A stretch of 54,967 bases of DNA from Betaproteobacteria bacterium. Its GTDB lineage: Bacteria > Pseudomonadota > Gammaproteobacteria > Burkholderiales > Rhodocyclaceae. Shown here in pieces: positions 29,148 through 37,301 of this stretch. The translations under genes were made by a program, and so were the position numbers. The notes under the pieces were generated by a model. The model did no database searches. It saw only the letters and a list, made by a program, of their open reading frames with translations, and was not told where the DNA came from. Where the stretch lies: NCBI GenBank assembly GCA_009777925.1, contig WRKX01000004.1:1-54967 (forward strand). The letters run 5' to 3'. The stretch's first letter is position 1, and each line of letters opens with the position of its first letter.

Positions 29148-31448
29148 ATGAATAAAAAACTTTGCGCTTTTTTGATGGCCGGCCTTTTCTCCGGCGCTGC
29201 TTTCGCTTTTGAGCCGTTTGTCGTCCGTGACATTCGCGTCGAAGGCATTCAGCGCACAGAGGCAGGCACGGTCTTCTCCTACCTGCCGGTCAGAGTGGGC
29301 GATACCTTTGATGAAAATCAGGCTGCCCAGGCGGTCAAGGCGCTGTTTGCCACGGGATTCTTCACGGATGTGCGTATCGAGGTGGATGACGGAATTCTGG
29401 TTGTGGCGCTTGAGGAGCGTCCGGCCATTGCCCGCATTGATTTTTCCGGGATGAAAGAATTCGAGAAAGACCATATCCTGAAAGCGATGAAGGAAATGGG
29501 ACTGACCGAGACGGCGATTTTCGACCGCTCTCTGCTTGAACGCGCGGAGCAGGAGTTGAAACGCCAATATATGACTCGCGGCAAATACGGCGTCAAGATT
29601 ACGACGACGACTACGCCCCTGGAGCGCAACCGAATCAGCATCAACTTTGACATTACCGAGGGCGGTGCGGCAAAAATTCGTTCCATTCGCATTGTCGGCG
29701 CGGACAGCTTTCGGGAAAAAGACCTGCTGAAAGAATTTGAGCAAACTACGCCCGGCTGGTTGACCTGGTATACCAAGAGCGATCAGTATTCCCGCCAGAA
29801 ACTTTCCGCCGATCTGGAAAAACTGCGTTCCTTTTATATGGATCGTGGTTATCTGGAGTTCAATGTTGATTCCACCCAGGTTAACATCTCCCCGGACAAA
29901 CAAAGCATTTACATTACGGTCAACGTGACCGAGGGCGAGCGTTATCGCATTTCTTCCATCAAACTGGCGGGCGAGCTTGTTTTGACGGAAGAGGAAATTC
30001 GTGATCTTGTGCCTTTAGCGCCGGGGCAGGTCTTTTCGCGCGAGGCGCTGAACGAGACGACCAAGGCCATTGCCGACAAACTTTCCGAGCGCGGCTATGC
30101 CTTTGCTAATGTTAATGCCGCGCCGGAAATTGACAAGGAAAATCGCCAGGTGGCCTTTACGATTTTTGTTGATCCGGGGCGACGGGTCTATGTTCGCAGA
30201 ATCAATGTCGCGGGTAACACCCGCACCCGCGATGAAGTTATCCGCCGGGAAATCAGGCAGATGGAAGGCGGCTGGTACAACGCCGAACAGGTCAGAATTT
30301 CCCGCCAGCGTGTTGATAATCTGGATTACTTTACTGAGGTGACGGTGGATACCGAGCCGGTTTCCGGCACGGCGGATCAGGTCGACGTCAACATGACCGT
30401 CACTGAAAAACCGACCGGCAATCTCATGCTGGGCGTAGGTTTTTCCAAGGAAGAAAAAATCATTCTCTCCGGCGCGGTTACGCAGAACAACATCTTCGGA
30501 AGCGGCAAACATCTGGGTATAGGCGTCAATACCAGCAAGCTGAACCGCAATATCTCGCTTAACTACACCAACCCTTATTTCACGATGGATGGGGTCAGCC
30601 AGGGCGTTGAAATTTACCATCGTACTTTCAAGCCTACATCTTCGACCATTAACATCGGCGATTATGCGACTACCTCTACCGGCGGCGGGCTGAATTTTTC
30701 CTATCCTCTCACGGAATATCAGTCCATCGGCGTTGGCATAGGCATTGACCGGACCAAGATTAAAGTCTATGACAGAAGCCCGCAACGTTACATTGACTTT
30801 GTCGACGACTATGGAAAGAGCAACACCTCTGTGCCGCTGACTGCCTGGTGGTCGAGCAATACCAGAGACAGTGCTGTTTTTCCGACCAAAGGTGTTTACC
30901 AGATTCTTTCGTTTGAGGTTGCGGCGCCTGTAGGCGACCTGAAATACTGGAAAAGCTCCTACCAGTACCAGCAGTTCTTCCCGCTTTCCAAAACTTTCAC
31001 TCTCATGCTGAATGGCGAAATCGGCGTAGGCGGCGGCTATGGCTCGACCGAATTGCCTTTCTACAAGAATTTCTACGCGGGAGGGATCAATTCTGTGCGG
31101 GGATACGCGCCAGCAAGTCTGGGGCCGGTTGACGCCAAGTATCATGATGAGCGCCTGGGCGGCAATCGCAAGATAATCGGCAATGTCGAGCTGCTTTGGG
31201 GATTGCCCGGCTATGATCGTTCCATGCGGATGGGCGTTTTCCTTGATGCCGGTCAGGTCTATGCCAAAGGCAAAAGCAGGCATTCCACCAAGCCGGATTA
31301 CGATGACTCCATCCGTATGTCCACGGGCATTTCGCTTTCGTGGATTTCCCCGATAGGACCGTTAAAATTCAGTATTGCCCAACCCTTGAACAAGAAATCA
31401 GGGGACGATACCGAAACCTTCCAGTTTCAGTTGGGAACCGCTTTTTAA
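29148..31448 (+). CDS. bamA: Outer membrane protein assembly factor BamA
   Basis: The core of the BAM complex that folds beta-barrel proteins into the outer membrane. The 766-residue protein has a signal peptide (1-20, cleaved near AFA-FEP), five POTRA domains (about 22-420) and a C-terminal 16-strand barrel with the conserved loop motif VRGY (INSVRGYAPAS) and a terminal phenylalanine. It is followed by its periplasmic chaperone partner skp, as in most proteobacteria. Confidence 0.97.
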   Translation: MNKKLCAFLMAGLFSGAAFAFEPFVVRDIRVEGIQRTEAGTVFSYLPVRVGDTFDENQAAQAVKALFATGFFTDVRIEVDDGILVVALEERPAIARIDFSGMKEFEKDHILKAMKEMGLTETAIFDRSLLERAEQELKRQYMTRGKYGVKITTTTTPLERNRISINFDITEGGAAKIRSIRIVGADSFREKDLLKEFEQTTPGWLTWYTKSDQYSRQKLSADLEKLRSFYMDRGYLEFNVDSTQVNISPDKQSIYITVNVTEGERYRISSIKLAGELVLTEEEIRDLVPLAPGQVFSREALNETTKAIADKLSERGYAFANVNAAPEIDKENRQVAFTIFVDPGRRVYVRRINVAGNTRTRDEVIRREIRQMEGGWYNAEQVRISRQRVDNLDYFTEVTVDTEPVSGTADQVDVNMTVTEKPTGNLMLGVGFSKEEKIILSGAVTQNNIFGSGKHLGIGVNTSKLNRNISLNYTNPYFTMDGVSQGVEIYHRTFKPTSSTINIGDYATTSTGGGLNFSYPLTEYQSIGVGIGIDRTKIKVYDRSPQRYIDFVDDYGKSNTSVPLTAWWSSNTRDSAVFPTKGVYQILSFEVAAPVGDLKYWKSSYQYQQFFPLSKTFTLMLNGEIGVGGGYGSTELPFYKNFYAGGINSVRGYAPASLGPVDAKYHDERLGGNRKIIGNVELLWGLPGYDRSMRMGVFLDAGQVYAKGKSRHSTKPDYDDSIRMSTGISLSWISPIGPLKFSIAQPLNKKSGDDTETFQFQLGTAF

Positions 31449-31478
31449 AGCGTCAATTTTTGTCACAGGAGAATCAAG

Positions 31479-31979
31479 TTGAAGATGCGTTCCATTCTAA
31501 CCGCCACTTTTTTGACGCTTGCCGCGTTGCCTGCCCTTGCGGTGGATTTCAAGGTCGGCTATGTCGACATTCAGCGCGTTTTTCAGCAGGCGCCTTCGGC
31601 GATCAAGGCCGCGAAAGATATTGAAAACGAATTTTCCGCCCGCGATAAGGAATTGCAGGCAATGGCTAAGCGTTTGCAAACCATGCAGGAAAATCTGGAG
31701 AGAAACGCCGTTACCATGTCTGAATCTGAGCGGCGAAACAAGGAGCGCGAATTTGCGGAAGTTTCCCGCGATTTCCAGAGAAAACAACGGGAATTTCGTG
31801 AAGATTTGAGCATGCGCCAGAGCGAGGAACAGGCCAGAATAATTGAGCGCGCCAACAAGGCCGTCAGTACCATTGCGGAAAACGAAAAGTTTGATCTGAT
31901 TATTCAGGAAGCTGTCTGGATCAATCCGGCGCTTGATATTACCGACAGGGTCATCAAGGCGCTTTCTAATGGCAAATGA
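31479..31979 (+). CDS. skp: Periplasmic chaperone Skp (OmpH family)
   Basis: Holds unfolded outer membrane proteins in the periplasm for delivery to BamA. The protein has a signal peptide (to about LPALA), then KVGYVDIQRVFQQAPSAIKA and a long charged coiled coil (about 45-125), the tentacle region. I chose the TTG at 31479 because AGGAG (31467-31471) is 7 bases upstream; the ATG at 31485, with 13-base spacing, is the alternative and loses only two residues. It overlaps lpxD by 4 bases. Confidence 0.9.
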   Translation: MKMRSILTATFLTLAALPALAVDFKVGYVDIQRVFQQAPSAIKAAKDIENEFSARDKELQAMAKRLQTMQENLERNAVTMSESERRNKEREFAEVSRDFQRKQREFREDLSMRQSEEQARIIERANKAVSTIAENEKFDLIIQEAVWINPALDITDRVIKALSNGK

Positions 31980-33040
31980 TGGGCGTGGCGCAATCCGGCT
32001 TTAGCCTTGCGGAAATTGCCGCCCGGCTTGCCGGAGTTTTGCCGCTTGCAGTGGCGGGCGACGCCACATGCCGCGTTACCCAGGCGGGCGCGTTGGAGAG
32101 CGCAGAGCCGGGGCAGATTACCTTTCTTGCCAACCCCAAATACCGGCCTTACCTGAAAACTACACGCGCCAGCGCGGTCATTCTCACCCCGGCAATGGTG
32201 GATGAACTGCCTTCGGGCATGGCCGCATTGCTTACCTCCAATCCTTATCTTTGTTACGCGCATGTTGTGGCCATCCTCAATCCGTCGGCGCGAAAAAATC
32301 CCGGCGTTCATCCTGCCGCGACGGTGGAGGAGGGGGCGATTATTCCCGCATCCTGTCATGTTGGCGCGGGCGCGTGGGTTGGCGCAGGAGCGATATTGGG
32401 CGAGCGGGTGGAAATTCACGCCAATGCCATGATTGGCGAGAAGGTTGAGATTGGCGCGGACAGCGTTATTTATCCCGGCGTCAGTATCTATCCTGGTTGC
32501 CGAATTGGGGCGCGCGCCATTATCCATAGCGGCGCGGTTATCGGCGCGGATGGTTTTGGTTTTGCGCCTGAAGGCGGGGAAGGAGGCTGGGTCAAGATTG
32601 CGCAAACAGGTTCGGTCGTGATTGGTAACGATGTGGAAATCGGCGCCAATACCAGCATTGACCGGGGCGCGATTGCCGATACCGTGATCGGCGATGGTGT
32701 CAAGCTGGATAACCAGATTCAGATTGGGCACAACTGCGTTATCGGTGAACATAGCGTGATTGCCGGTTGTGTCGGCATTGCCGGCAGCGCGAAAATCGGA
32801 CACCACGTAGCGTTGGGCGGCGCGGCGATGATTCTTGGGCATCTTGTCATTACCCCGCACACGGAAATCTCGCCTGGCAGCATGGTTATGAGCAGCATTC
32901 AGGAACCCGGCAAGTACACGGCGTTGTATCCCCTGGAACGGCATGACTCCTGGCTGAAAAACGCTGCCCTGCTGCGCCGTCTTGAGCAAATGGCAAAACG
33001 CCTGGGCGCCCTGGAGCGCGCGCAGAAAACAGAAGATTGA
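31976..33040 (+). CDS. lpxD: UDP-3-O-(3-hydroxyacyl)glucosamine N-acyltransferase
   Basis: Third step of lipid A synthesis. Its 354 residues have an N-terminal uridine-binding domain (FLANPKYRPYLKTTRASAV), then a left-handed beta helix of hexapeptide repeats (about 105-300). The active-site region lies around IGHNCVIGEHSVIAG, and a helical tail ends it. The start overlaps skp; the adjacent ATG at 31979 is equally possible. The fabZ, lpxA and lpxB genes that normally follow are absent. A repeat and a terminator come instead. Confidence 0.96.
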   Translation: MMGVAQSGFSLAEIAARLAGVLPLAVAGDATCRVTQAGALESAEPGQITFLANPKYRPYLKTTRASAVILTPAMVDELPSGMAALLTSNPYLCYAHVVAILNPSARKNPGVHPAATVEEGAIIPASCHVGAGAWVGAGAILGERVEIHANAMIGEKVEIGADSVIYPGVSIYPGCRIGARAIIHSGAVIGADGFGFAPEGGEGGWVKIAQTGSVVIGNDVEIGANTSIDRGAIADTVIGDGVKLDNQIQIGHNCVIGEHSVIAGCVGIAGSAKIGHHVALGGAAMILGHLVITPHTEISPGSMVMSSIQEPGKYTALYPLERHDSWLKNAALLRRLEQMAKRLGALERAQKTED

Positions 33041-33207
33041 TCGTAAAACTAACTTCGGTTTGAAATCCCGCCCTTCAGGGCGGCGCGAAGGTTGGAACCC
33101 CGGCCTGAAGGCCGGGGTTTCGACCGTGGCAACAAGGGAGGGGATGCAAACCCCTTCCCTGTTCGTTTTGAACGAAAGGCATGAATACCTGTCGCTGATT
33201 TTTTGCT
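33041..33207 (-). repeat. Composite hairpin repeat, copy 1 (~165 bp)
   Basis: Starts at the lpxD stop codon with TCGTAAAACTAACTTCGG and contains four consecutive stem-loops: CCCTTCAGGG, GGCCTGAAGGCC, a GGGGATGCAAACCCC-type stem and a GGCATGAATACC/ACAGG stem. It is inverted relative to copies at 35978-36143 and 39051-39205. Copy 1 has lost some stem pairing through substitutions, so it is probably the most diverged. Confidence 0.85.
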
Positions 33208-33422
33208 GTCCATGCTTTCGTCTGCTCGTCAATCAGATACGCAGAGCCAATGGAAGTGGCGCAGTTGCCGCCGATTGAGTGTCTGACGCGCCGCCCGGTT
33301 CTGCCGAAACCGCAAGAAATCCGTAGATCGTGAGTTCGAGCATCACACAGTACCATTTACCCAGGGCTCCGATTTTTCGGAGCCTTTTTCACAAATGTGT
33401 CCCGGATTTTTCCAGAGCGGCT
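33208..33422. other. Spacer after lpxD with a tRNA-like 3' end
   Basis: No gene is seen. From about 33290 the plus strand resembles the 3' part of a tRNA: GTGAG-TTCGAGC-ATCAC looks like a T-arm with one mismatch, and CCA follows at 33350-33352. The acceptor stem is too short and no cloverleaf forms upstream. It may be a tRNA-derived relic or an attachment-site scar. The terminator at 33365 follows. Confidence 0.4.
33365..33389 (+). terminator. Rho-independent terminator
   Basis: GGCTCCG (33365-33371), loop ATTTTT, CGGAGCC (33378-33384), then TTTTT. The T-run is on the plus strand, so it ends transcription coming from lpxD or from the tRNA-like relic, and not from rsmE, which runs the other way. 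Confidence 0.85.
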
Positions 33423-34163
33423 CTAAAAATCTCCCCACAAGCCTTGCAGGACAGCGAGCGCGGCAAGCCCGGCGGTTTCGGTGCGGAGAATGCGCGGGCC
33501 AAGCTGAATCGGACAAAATCCGGCAGCGTGCGCGGCTTCTATCTCTATAGGATCCAGGCCGCCTTCCGCGCCTGCAAGCAGAGTTATTTCCGTTTTAAGC
33601 GCGGGACGTTCCAGGGTAGGGATGCGTTGTTCAGCGCCCGGAAGCAGGAGCAGTTTCAGGCCGGGCAGGGCGCTTCCCGCATCCCGCAGCCAATCTTCCA
33701 ACGGGGTGATGGGCGCGACTTCCGGCAGGCGGTTGCGTCCGCATTGCTCGCAGGCGGCAATGGCAATTTCCCGCCAGCGCGTGTAGCGTTTTGCCGCCCG
33801 CTCGCCTGTAAGTCTCACCACGCTGCGCCGTCCTTGCAGCGGCAGAAAGGCGCAAACGCCCAATTCCACCGCCTTTTGCAAGGTGTAGTCCATTTTTTCC
33901 CCGGCTTGCAGGGTTTGCGCGAGACGGACAAAAAGAGGCGATTCACGCTCGATTGGGCGATGCTCTCCAGGTTTGACCTCAACCTTTCCCCGCTTGATTG
34001 AGATAATTTCCGCAGGGTATTCGCCGCCTGTCCCGTCAAAAAGGACAAGATGCGCGCCCAGGGTGAGACGGAGAACGTTTACCGCGTGATGCGCCGCTTT
34101 TGGCGGCAGTTCAAGTACGCCCGCCGCCAGGGACGCGCAGAAAAAACGGGGCGCAGAAGTCAT
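33423..34163 (-). CDS. rsmE: 16S rRNA m3U1498 methyltransferase
   Basis: A SPOUT-class enzyme that methylates U1498 of 16S rRNA. From the ATG at 34163 (MTSAPRFFC, 246 residues) it has an N-terminal PUA-like domain (about 1-70) and a C-terminal knot with LLAGAEGGLDPIEIEAA and LGPRILRTETAGLAAL, which form the SAM site. A longer frame to 34262 would overlap rnfH and adds a basic stretch foreign to the family. Followed on the plus side by a terminator facing it. Confidence 0.93.
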   Translation of the reverse strand: MTSAPRFFCASLAAGVLELPPKAAHHAVNVLRLTLGAHLVLFDGTGGEYPAEIISIKRGKVEVKPGEHRPIERESPLFVRLAQTLQAGEKMDYTLQKAVELGVCAFLPLQGRRSVVRLTGERAAKRYTRWREIAIAACEQCGRNRLPEVAPITPLEDWLRDAGSALPGLKLLLLPGAEQRIPTLERPALKTEITLLAGAEGGLDPIEIEAAHAAGFCPIQLGPRILRTETAGLAALAVLQGLWGDF

Positions 34164-34173
34164 GCCGAAGAGG

Positions 34174-34494
34174 TTATGCGGCGGCTTCTGCGGTTTTACC
34201 CGCCATTTTTTTCTGCGCGCTTTTTTCCGCCCTTGCGACGCGGGTTGCTTTGGGATCGGCAATCAGCGGGCGGTATATTTCCACCCGGTCACGGTCGCGC
34301 AACACGGTATCCGCTTTGGCGAGTTTGGCGAAAATGCCGAATTTGCCGACACGTAGGTCAATTGGATATTTTTCCGGCAGACCGGAGGCTTCTACCGCGT
34401 GCATGAGCGTACTGTCGGCGGGGAGTTGCAAGGGGATGATCTCCTGCTTTTCCGGCAGGGCGTAGACTACTTCGACGGAAATGGTGTCAGACAT
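34174..34494 (-). CDS. rnfH: RnfH-family ubiquitin-like protein
   Basis: A 106-residue protein with a beta-grasp fold: ISVEVVYALPEKQEIIPLQLP, VGKFGIFAKLAKADTVLRDRDRVEIYRPL, then a lysine/alanine-rich tail. The biochemical role of the family is unsettled. It starts 8 bases inside ratA, the conserved ratA-rnfH pair, and both face away from smpB. Confidence 0.9.
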   Translation of the reverse strand: MSDTISVEVVYALPEKQEIIPLQLPADSTLMHAVEASGLPEKYPIDLRVGKFGIFAKLAKADTVLRDRDRVEIYRPLIADPKATRVARAEKSAQKKMAGKTAEAAA

Positions 34495-34930
34495 GATTTG
34501 TCCCGTAAATTTGTTCCGCCCGTTTTACAAAGGCGTCAATGAAGGTATTGGCAATATGGCTGAAAACGGGACCGATGACTTTTTCCAGCAGGCGGCTGGA
34601 AAATTCATAATTTAACTGGAATTCCACCTTGCAGGCTTTTTCCCCCAGCGCCTTGAAATGCCATTTGCCATCGAGTTTTTTGAACGGGCCGTCCACCAGG
34701 CGAATCAGCATCGAACGGGGGAATTCCTTTTCGTTTTCGGTGGTGAAATGCGCTTTTACACCGCGATAGCGGATGTGCAGCGTGCCGACGGTCTTTTGGT
34801 CGTCACGAAAACGGCATTCCGTCTGACCGCACCAGGGCAGAAATTCTGGATAATCTTCGCAGCGGTCAACCAACTCGAACATCTGCTGATCCGAGTAGGC
34901 GAGGAGTACCGATTTTTCAACCGTAGGCAT
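34487..34930 (-). CDS. ratA: RatA/Coq10-type START-like protein
   Basis: A 147-residue polyketide-cyclase/START-fold protein (VEKSVLLAYSDQQMFELVDRC, YPEFLPWC, FSSRLLEKVIGPVFSHIANTFIDAFV). E. coli RatA was described as a ribosome-associated inhibitor of subunit joining, and mitochondrial Coq10 binds ubiquinone. Which role applies here cannot be told. It is transcribed divergently from smpB across 55 bases. Confidence 0.9.
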   Translation of the reverse strand: MPTVEKSVLLAYSDQQMFELVDRCEDYPEFLPWCGQTECRFRDDQKTVGTLHIRYRGVKAHFTTENEKEFPRSMLIRLVDGPFKKLDGKWHFKALGEKACKVEFQLNYEFSSRLLEKVIGPVFSHIANTFIDAFVKRAEQIYGTNHV

Positions 34931-34985
34931 GGTGCGCCGGATTCTTGCTAGAATTCGATAATTTTACAGGAATCGCACCGGCATT

Positions 34986-35441
34986 ATGAGTATTGTCCTC
35001 AACAAAAAAGCCTTTCACGATTATTTTATCGAGGAAAAGTACGAAGCTGGCATTGTTTTGGATGGCTGGGAAGTCAAATCCATCCGCGCGGGCAGGGTGC
35101 AGATCAGGGAAGCCTATGTAATCGTCAAAAAAGGTGAAATCTGGCTGCTTGGTATGCACGTCACACCGCTGGCTACGGCCTCTACCCATATCAACCCTGA
35201 TCCGACACGTACCAGAAAGCTGCTGTTGCGCGAGCATGAAATCGAGAAATTGATCGGCAAGGTGGAGCGTGCCGGTTATACCCTGATTCCGCTGAATCTG
35301 CACTACTCGCGTGGGCTAATCAAGGCGGAAATCGGTCTGGCGAAAGGGAAAAAGCAGCATGACAAGCGCGAGGACGCCAGGGAAAAAGACTGGGCGCGGG
35401 AAAAACAACGCCTGATGCGCGAAAAAGCGCGGGCAGGATAG
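34986..35441 (+). CDS. smpB: SsrA-binding protein
   Basis: Binds tmRNA and brings it to stalled ribosomes for trans-translation. The 151-residue protein has an OB-fold core ([35 protein letters not shown]), [13 protein letters not shown], and a basic C-terminal tail ([20 protein letters not shown]) that enters the mRNA channel. No tmRNA gene is seen in this window. Confidence 0.97.
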   Translation: MSIVLNKKAFHDYFIEEKYEAGIVLDGWEVKSIRAGRVQIREAYVIVKKGEIWLLGMHVTPLATASTHINPDPTRTRKLLLREHEIEKLIGKVERAGYTLIPLNLHYSRGLIKAEIGLAKGKKQHDKREDAREKDWAREKQRLMREKARAG

Positions 35442-35546
35442 GTCATCATGATTCGTCTGACCGCGATTGGCTGGCATATCATCCTGCCGCGCATTGCGCC
35501 GGGGCAGAGACCGTTAATCTGATTTACAAATGTGAAGGAGTGTCCA

Positions 35547-35990
35547 ATGCTTCGTTTTGCGATTATTTTGTGCGCCCTTGCCGTTGCCGCCTGCGCGAGC
35601 CTGGAAAGGGGAGAGGTTCCCATAACAGGTTATGCCTGGCGCGTATTCTGGCTGAAAGGGTGGGGGGTTGCCGAATATAGTGGCCTGGAAGGCACCGAAG
35701 CTGCTTATTTTCGTCTGGTGGATGGGCGCGTCGAAGGTTCCGGCGGCTGCAACCGGATTGCGGGTGAATATTCCCAGACGGGCGGGCAGATTGAATTTAT
35801 GCCTATGGTCTCTACCCGTCGCGCCTGTATTGTCGGCATGGAGCGTGAGGACGCTTTCCTGCAGGCATTGGAAAATGTGCGCCTCTGGCAGCGGCGAGGC
35901 GATCGTCTGCGCCTCTATGACGCAAGCGGGCGGATGCTGATGGAAATGAAGGCGGTGCTTGAAAAATCGGCGCAACCAGCAAGAAATTAG
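35547..35990 (+). CDS. META-domain (HslJ-like) lipoprotein
   Basis: A 147-residue protein from the ATG at 35547, with GAAGGAG 6 bases upstream. A lipoprotein signal peptide has its lipobox at AVAAC (Cys about 20). The META/HslJ domain shows GSGGCNRIAGEY and STRRACIVGMEREDAFLQALENVRLW. Such proteins are envelope-associated and some relate to stress or novobiocin tolerance; the function here is unknown. The last few codons and the TAG stop lie inside the start of a composite repeat, so the native C-terminus may have been replaced. Confidence 0.85.
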   Translation: MLRFAIILCALAVAACASLERGEVPITGYAWRVFWLKGWGVAEYSGLEGTEAAYFRLVDGRVEGSGGCNRIAGEYSQTGGQIEFMPMVSTRRACIVGMEREDAFLQALENVRLWQRRGDRLRLYDASGRMLMEMKAVLEKSAQPARN

Positions 35991-36143
35991 CGACAGGCAT
36001 TCATGCCTGTCGCTCAAAACGAACAAGGAAGGGGTTTGCATCCCCTCCCTTGTTGCTACGGTCGAAACCCCGGTCTTCACCGGGGTTCCAATCTTCGCGC
36101 CGCCCTGAAGGGCGGGGTTTCAAACCGGAGTTAGTTTTACGAT
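35978..36143 (+). repeat. Composite hairpin repeat, copy 2 (~165 bp)
   Basis: Starts AGCAAGAAATTAGCGACAGG and ends GTTAGTTTTACGAT. Four stem-loops in order: GCGACAGGCA-TTCA-TGCCTGTCGC, GGGG-TTTGCAT-CCCC, CCCCGGT-CTTC-ACCGGGG and CCGCCC-TGAA-GGGCGG. Three of the loops are TTCA or its complement. It fills the spacer between the META lipoprotein and pdxJ. Confidence 0.9.
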
Positions 36144-36156
36144 GAAGGAGAAGCTC

Positions 36157-36915
36157 ATGCCACTGCTCGGCGTCAATATTGATCACGTTGCCACTTTGCG
36201 ACAGGCGCGGCGCGGCTCTGAGCCTGATCCGGCTCGGGCGGCAGCGGAAGCGGAGTTGGGCGGCGCGGATGTGATTACCGTACATTTGCGGGAAGATCGT
36301 CGTCATATCAACGATGACGATCTTCGCCGTCTGAAAGAGGCGGTGGAAGTCAAGCTCAATCTGGAAATGGCCGCTACCGCTGAAATGGTCGCCATTGCCT
36401 GCCGCCTGCAACCGGAGATGGTGACGCTGGTTCCGGAGGGGCGGCAGGAAATCACGACGGAAGGCGGGCTGGATATTGCGGGGCAAATAGAGATGCTGCG
36501 GGAAAAGATAGCGCGTCTTACTGACGCCGGTATTCTGGTCAGTGTGTTCATTGACGCGGATGTGTTCCAGGTTGAGGCCGCCTGTACGGTTGGCGCGAAG
36601 GTCTGCGAAATTCACACCGGCCCATACGCGCATATTTTCAATACGCGAGGGCGGGATTGCCATGCGCTGGAAGTGGTTGCCGCATTGGAGCTGATACGCG
36701 AGGCGGGCGCGGTCAGTCGTGAGCTTGGCATGGTATTCAACGCGGGACACGCGCTTAATTACCATAACGTTCAGCCAATCGCCGCCTTGCCGCATGTGCG
36801 GGAATTGCATATCGGCCACTCGATTGTCAGCCGCGCTGTTTTTACCGGGTTACGCGAAGCGGTGCGCGAGATGAAAGCGAGGATAGCGGTCGCGACGGAG
36901 CCTTCGGAGCCTTGA
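36157..36915 (+). CDS. pdxJ: Pyridoxine 5'-phosphate synthase
   Basis: Joins 1-deoxy-D-xylulose 5-phosphate with an amino-acetone phosphate to make pyridoxine phosphate, the last de novo step of vitamin B6. From the ATG at 36157 (MPLLGVNIDHVATLRQARR, 252 residues), with AAGGAG 6 bases upstream. An earlier in-frame ATG at 36142 lies at the repeat boundary and is less likely. The TIM barrel carries VNIDHVATLRQ, HLREDRRHI and FNAGHALNYHN. It overlaps acpS by one base. Confidence 0.96.
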   Translation: MPLLGVNIDHVATLRQARRGSEPDPARAAAEAELGGADVITVHLREDRRHINDDDLRRLKEAVEVKLNLEMAATAEMVAIACRLQPEMVTLVPEGRQEITTEGGLDIAGQIEMLREKIARLTDAGILVSVFIDADVFQVEAACTVGAKVCEIHTGPYAHIFNTRGRDCHALEVVAALELIREAGAVSRELGMVFNAGHALNYHNVQPIAALPHVRELHIGHSIVSRAVFTGLREAVREMKARIAVATEPSEP

Positions 36916-37301
36916 TGATTTATGGCATCGGCACGGACATAGCCGCAACCGCAAGGCTGGAGCGTTTGTTTGTCCGCCACGGCGAGGCGGCGCTGAAAAA
37001 AATTCTGGCGGAGAGCGAGCAGGCGGAATTTCCGCAACGGAGTATTGCGGCACAGGGGCGTTTTCTGGCGCGGCGCTGGGCGGCGAAAGAAGCCTTTGCC
37101 AAGGCGCTAGGCACCGGGCTTTGTTATCCGGCAACCATGACCAACATTGCAGTCACGCATGACGAAGCCGGGCGTCCTTTCTTCGTGTTCGCGCCTCTCT
37201 TGACCGAACATCTTGCGAGTCTTGGCCTAACGGCGCATCTTTCCATCAGTGATGAAAAAGCCTATGCTCTGGCGTTTGTCGTTGTGGAGCGTGTATGTTG
37301 A
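36915..37301 (+). CDS. acpS: Holo-[acyl-carrier-protein] synthase
   Basis: Transfers 4'-phosphopantetheine from CoA to acyl carrier protein. The 128-residue protein has IYGIGTDIAAT with the metal-binding Asp and FLARRWAAKEAFAKALGTG with the Glu/Lys pair. It starts within the pdxJ stop (TGATG) and overlaps nagZ by 7 bases, giving a tight pdxJ-acpS-nagZ operon. Confidence 0.95.
   Translation: MIYGIGTDIAATARLERLFVRHGEAALKKILAESEQAEFPQRSIAAQGRFLARRWAAKEAFAKALGTGLCYPATMTNIAVTHDEAGRPFFVFAPLLTEHLASLGLTAHLSISDEKAYALAFVVVERVC

Noticed and set aside
30015..31283. A 422-codon minus-strand open frame
   Set aside because: It is antisense to bamA, which has complete motifs and the correct length.
33285..33352. 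An intact tRNA gene
   Set aside because: No seven-base acceptor stem or anticodon arm can be formed, and the T-arm has a G-A mismatch. Reported only as tRNA-like.
33075..33356. A 93-codon open frame on the minus strand with the peptide THDLRI
   Set aside because: It runs through the composite repeat and the tRNA-like relic. Such peptides arise from translating tRNA-type sequence, so it is not a real gene.
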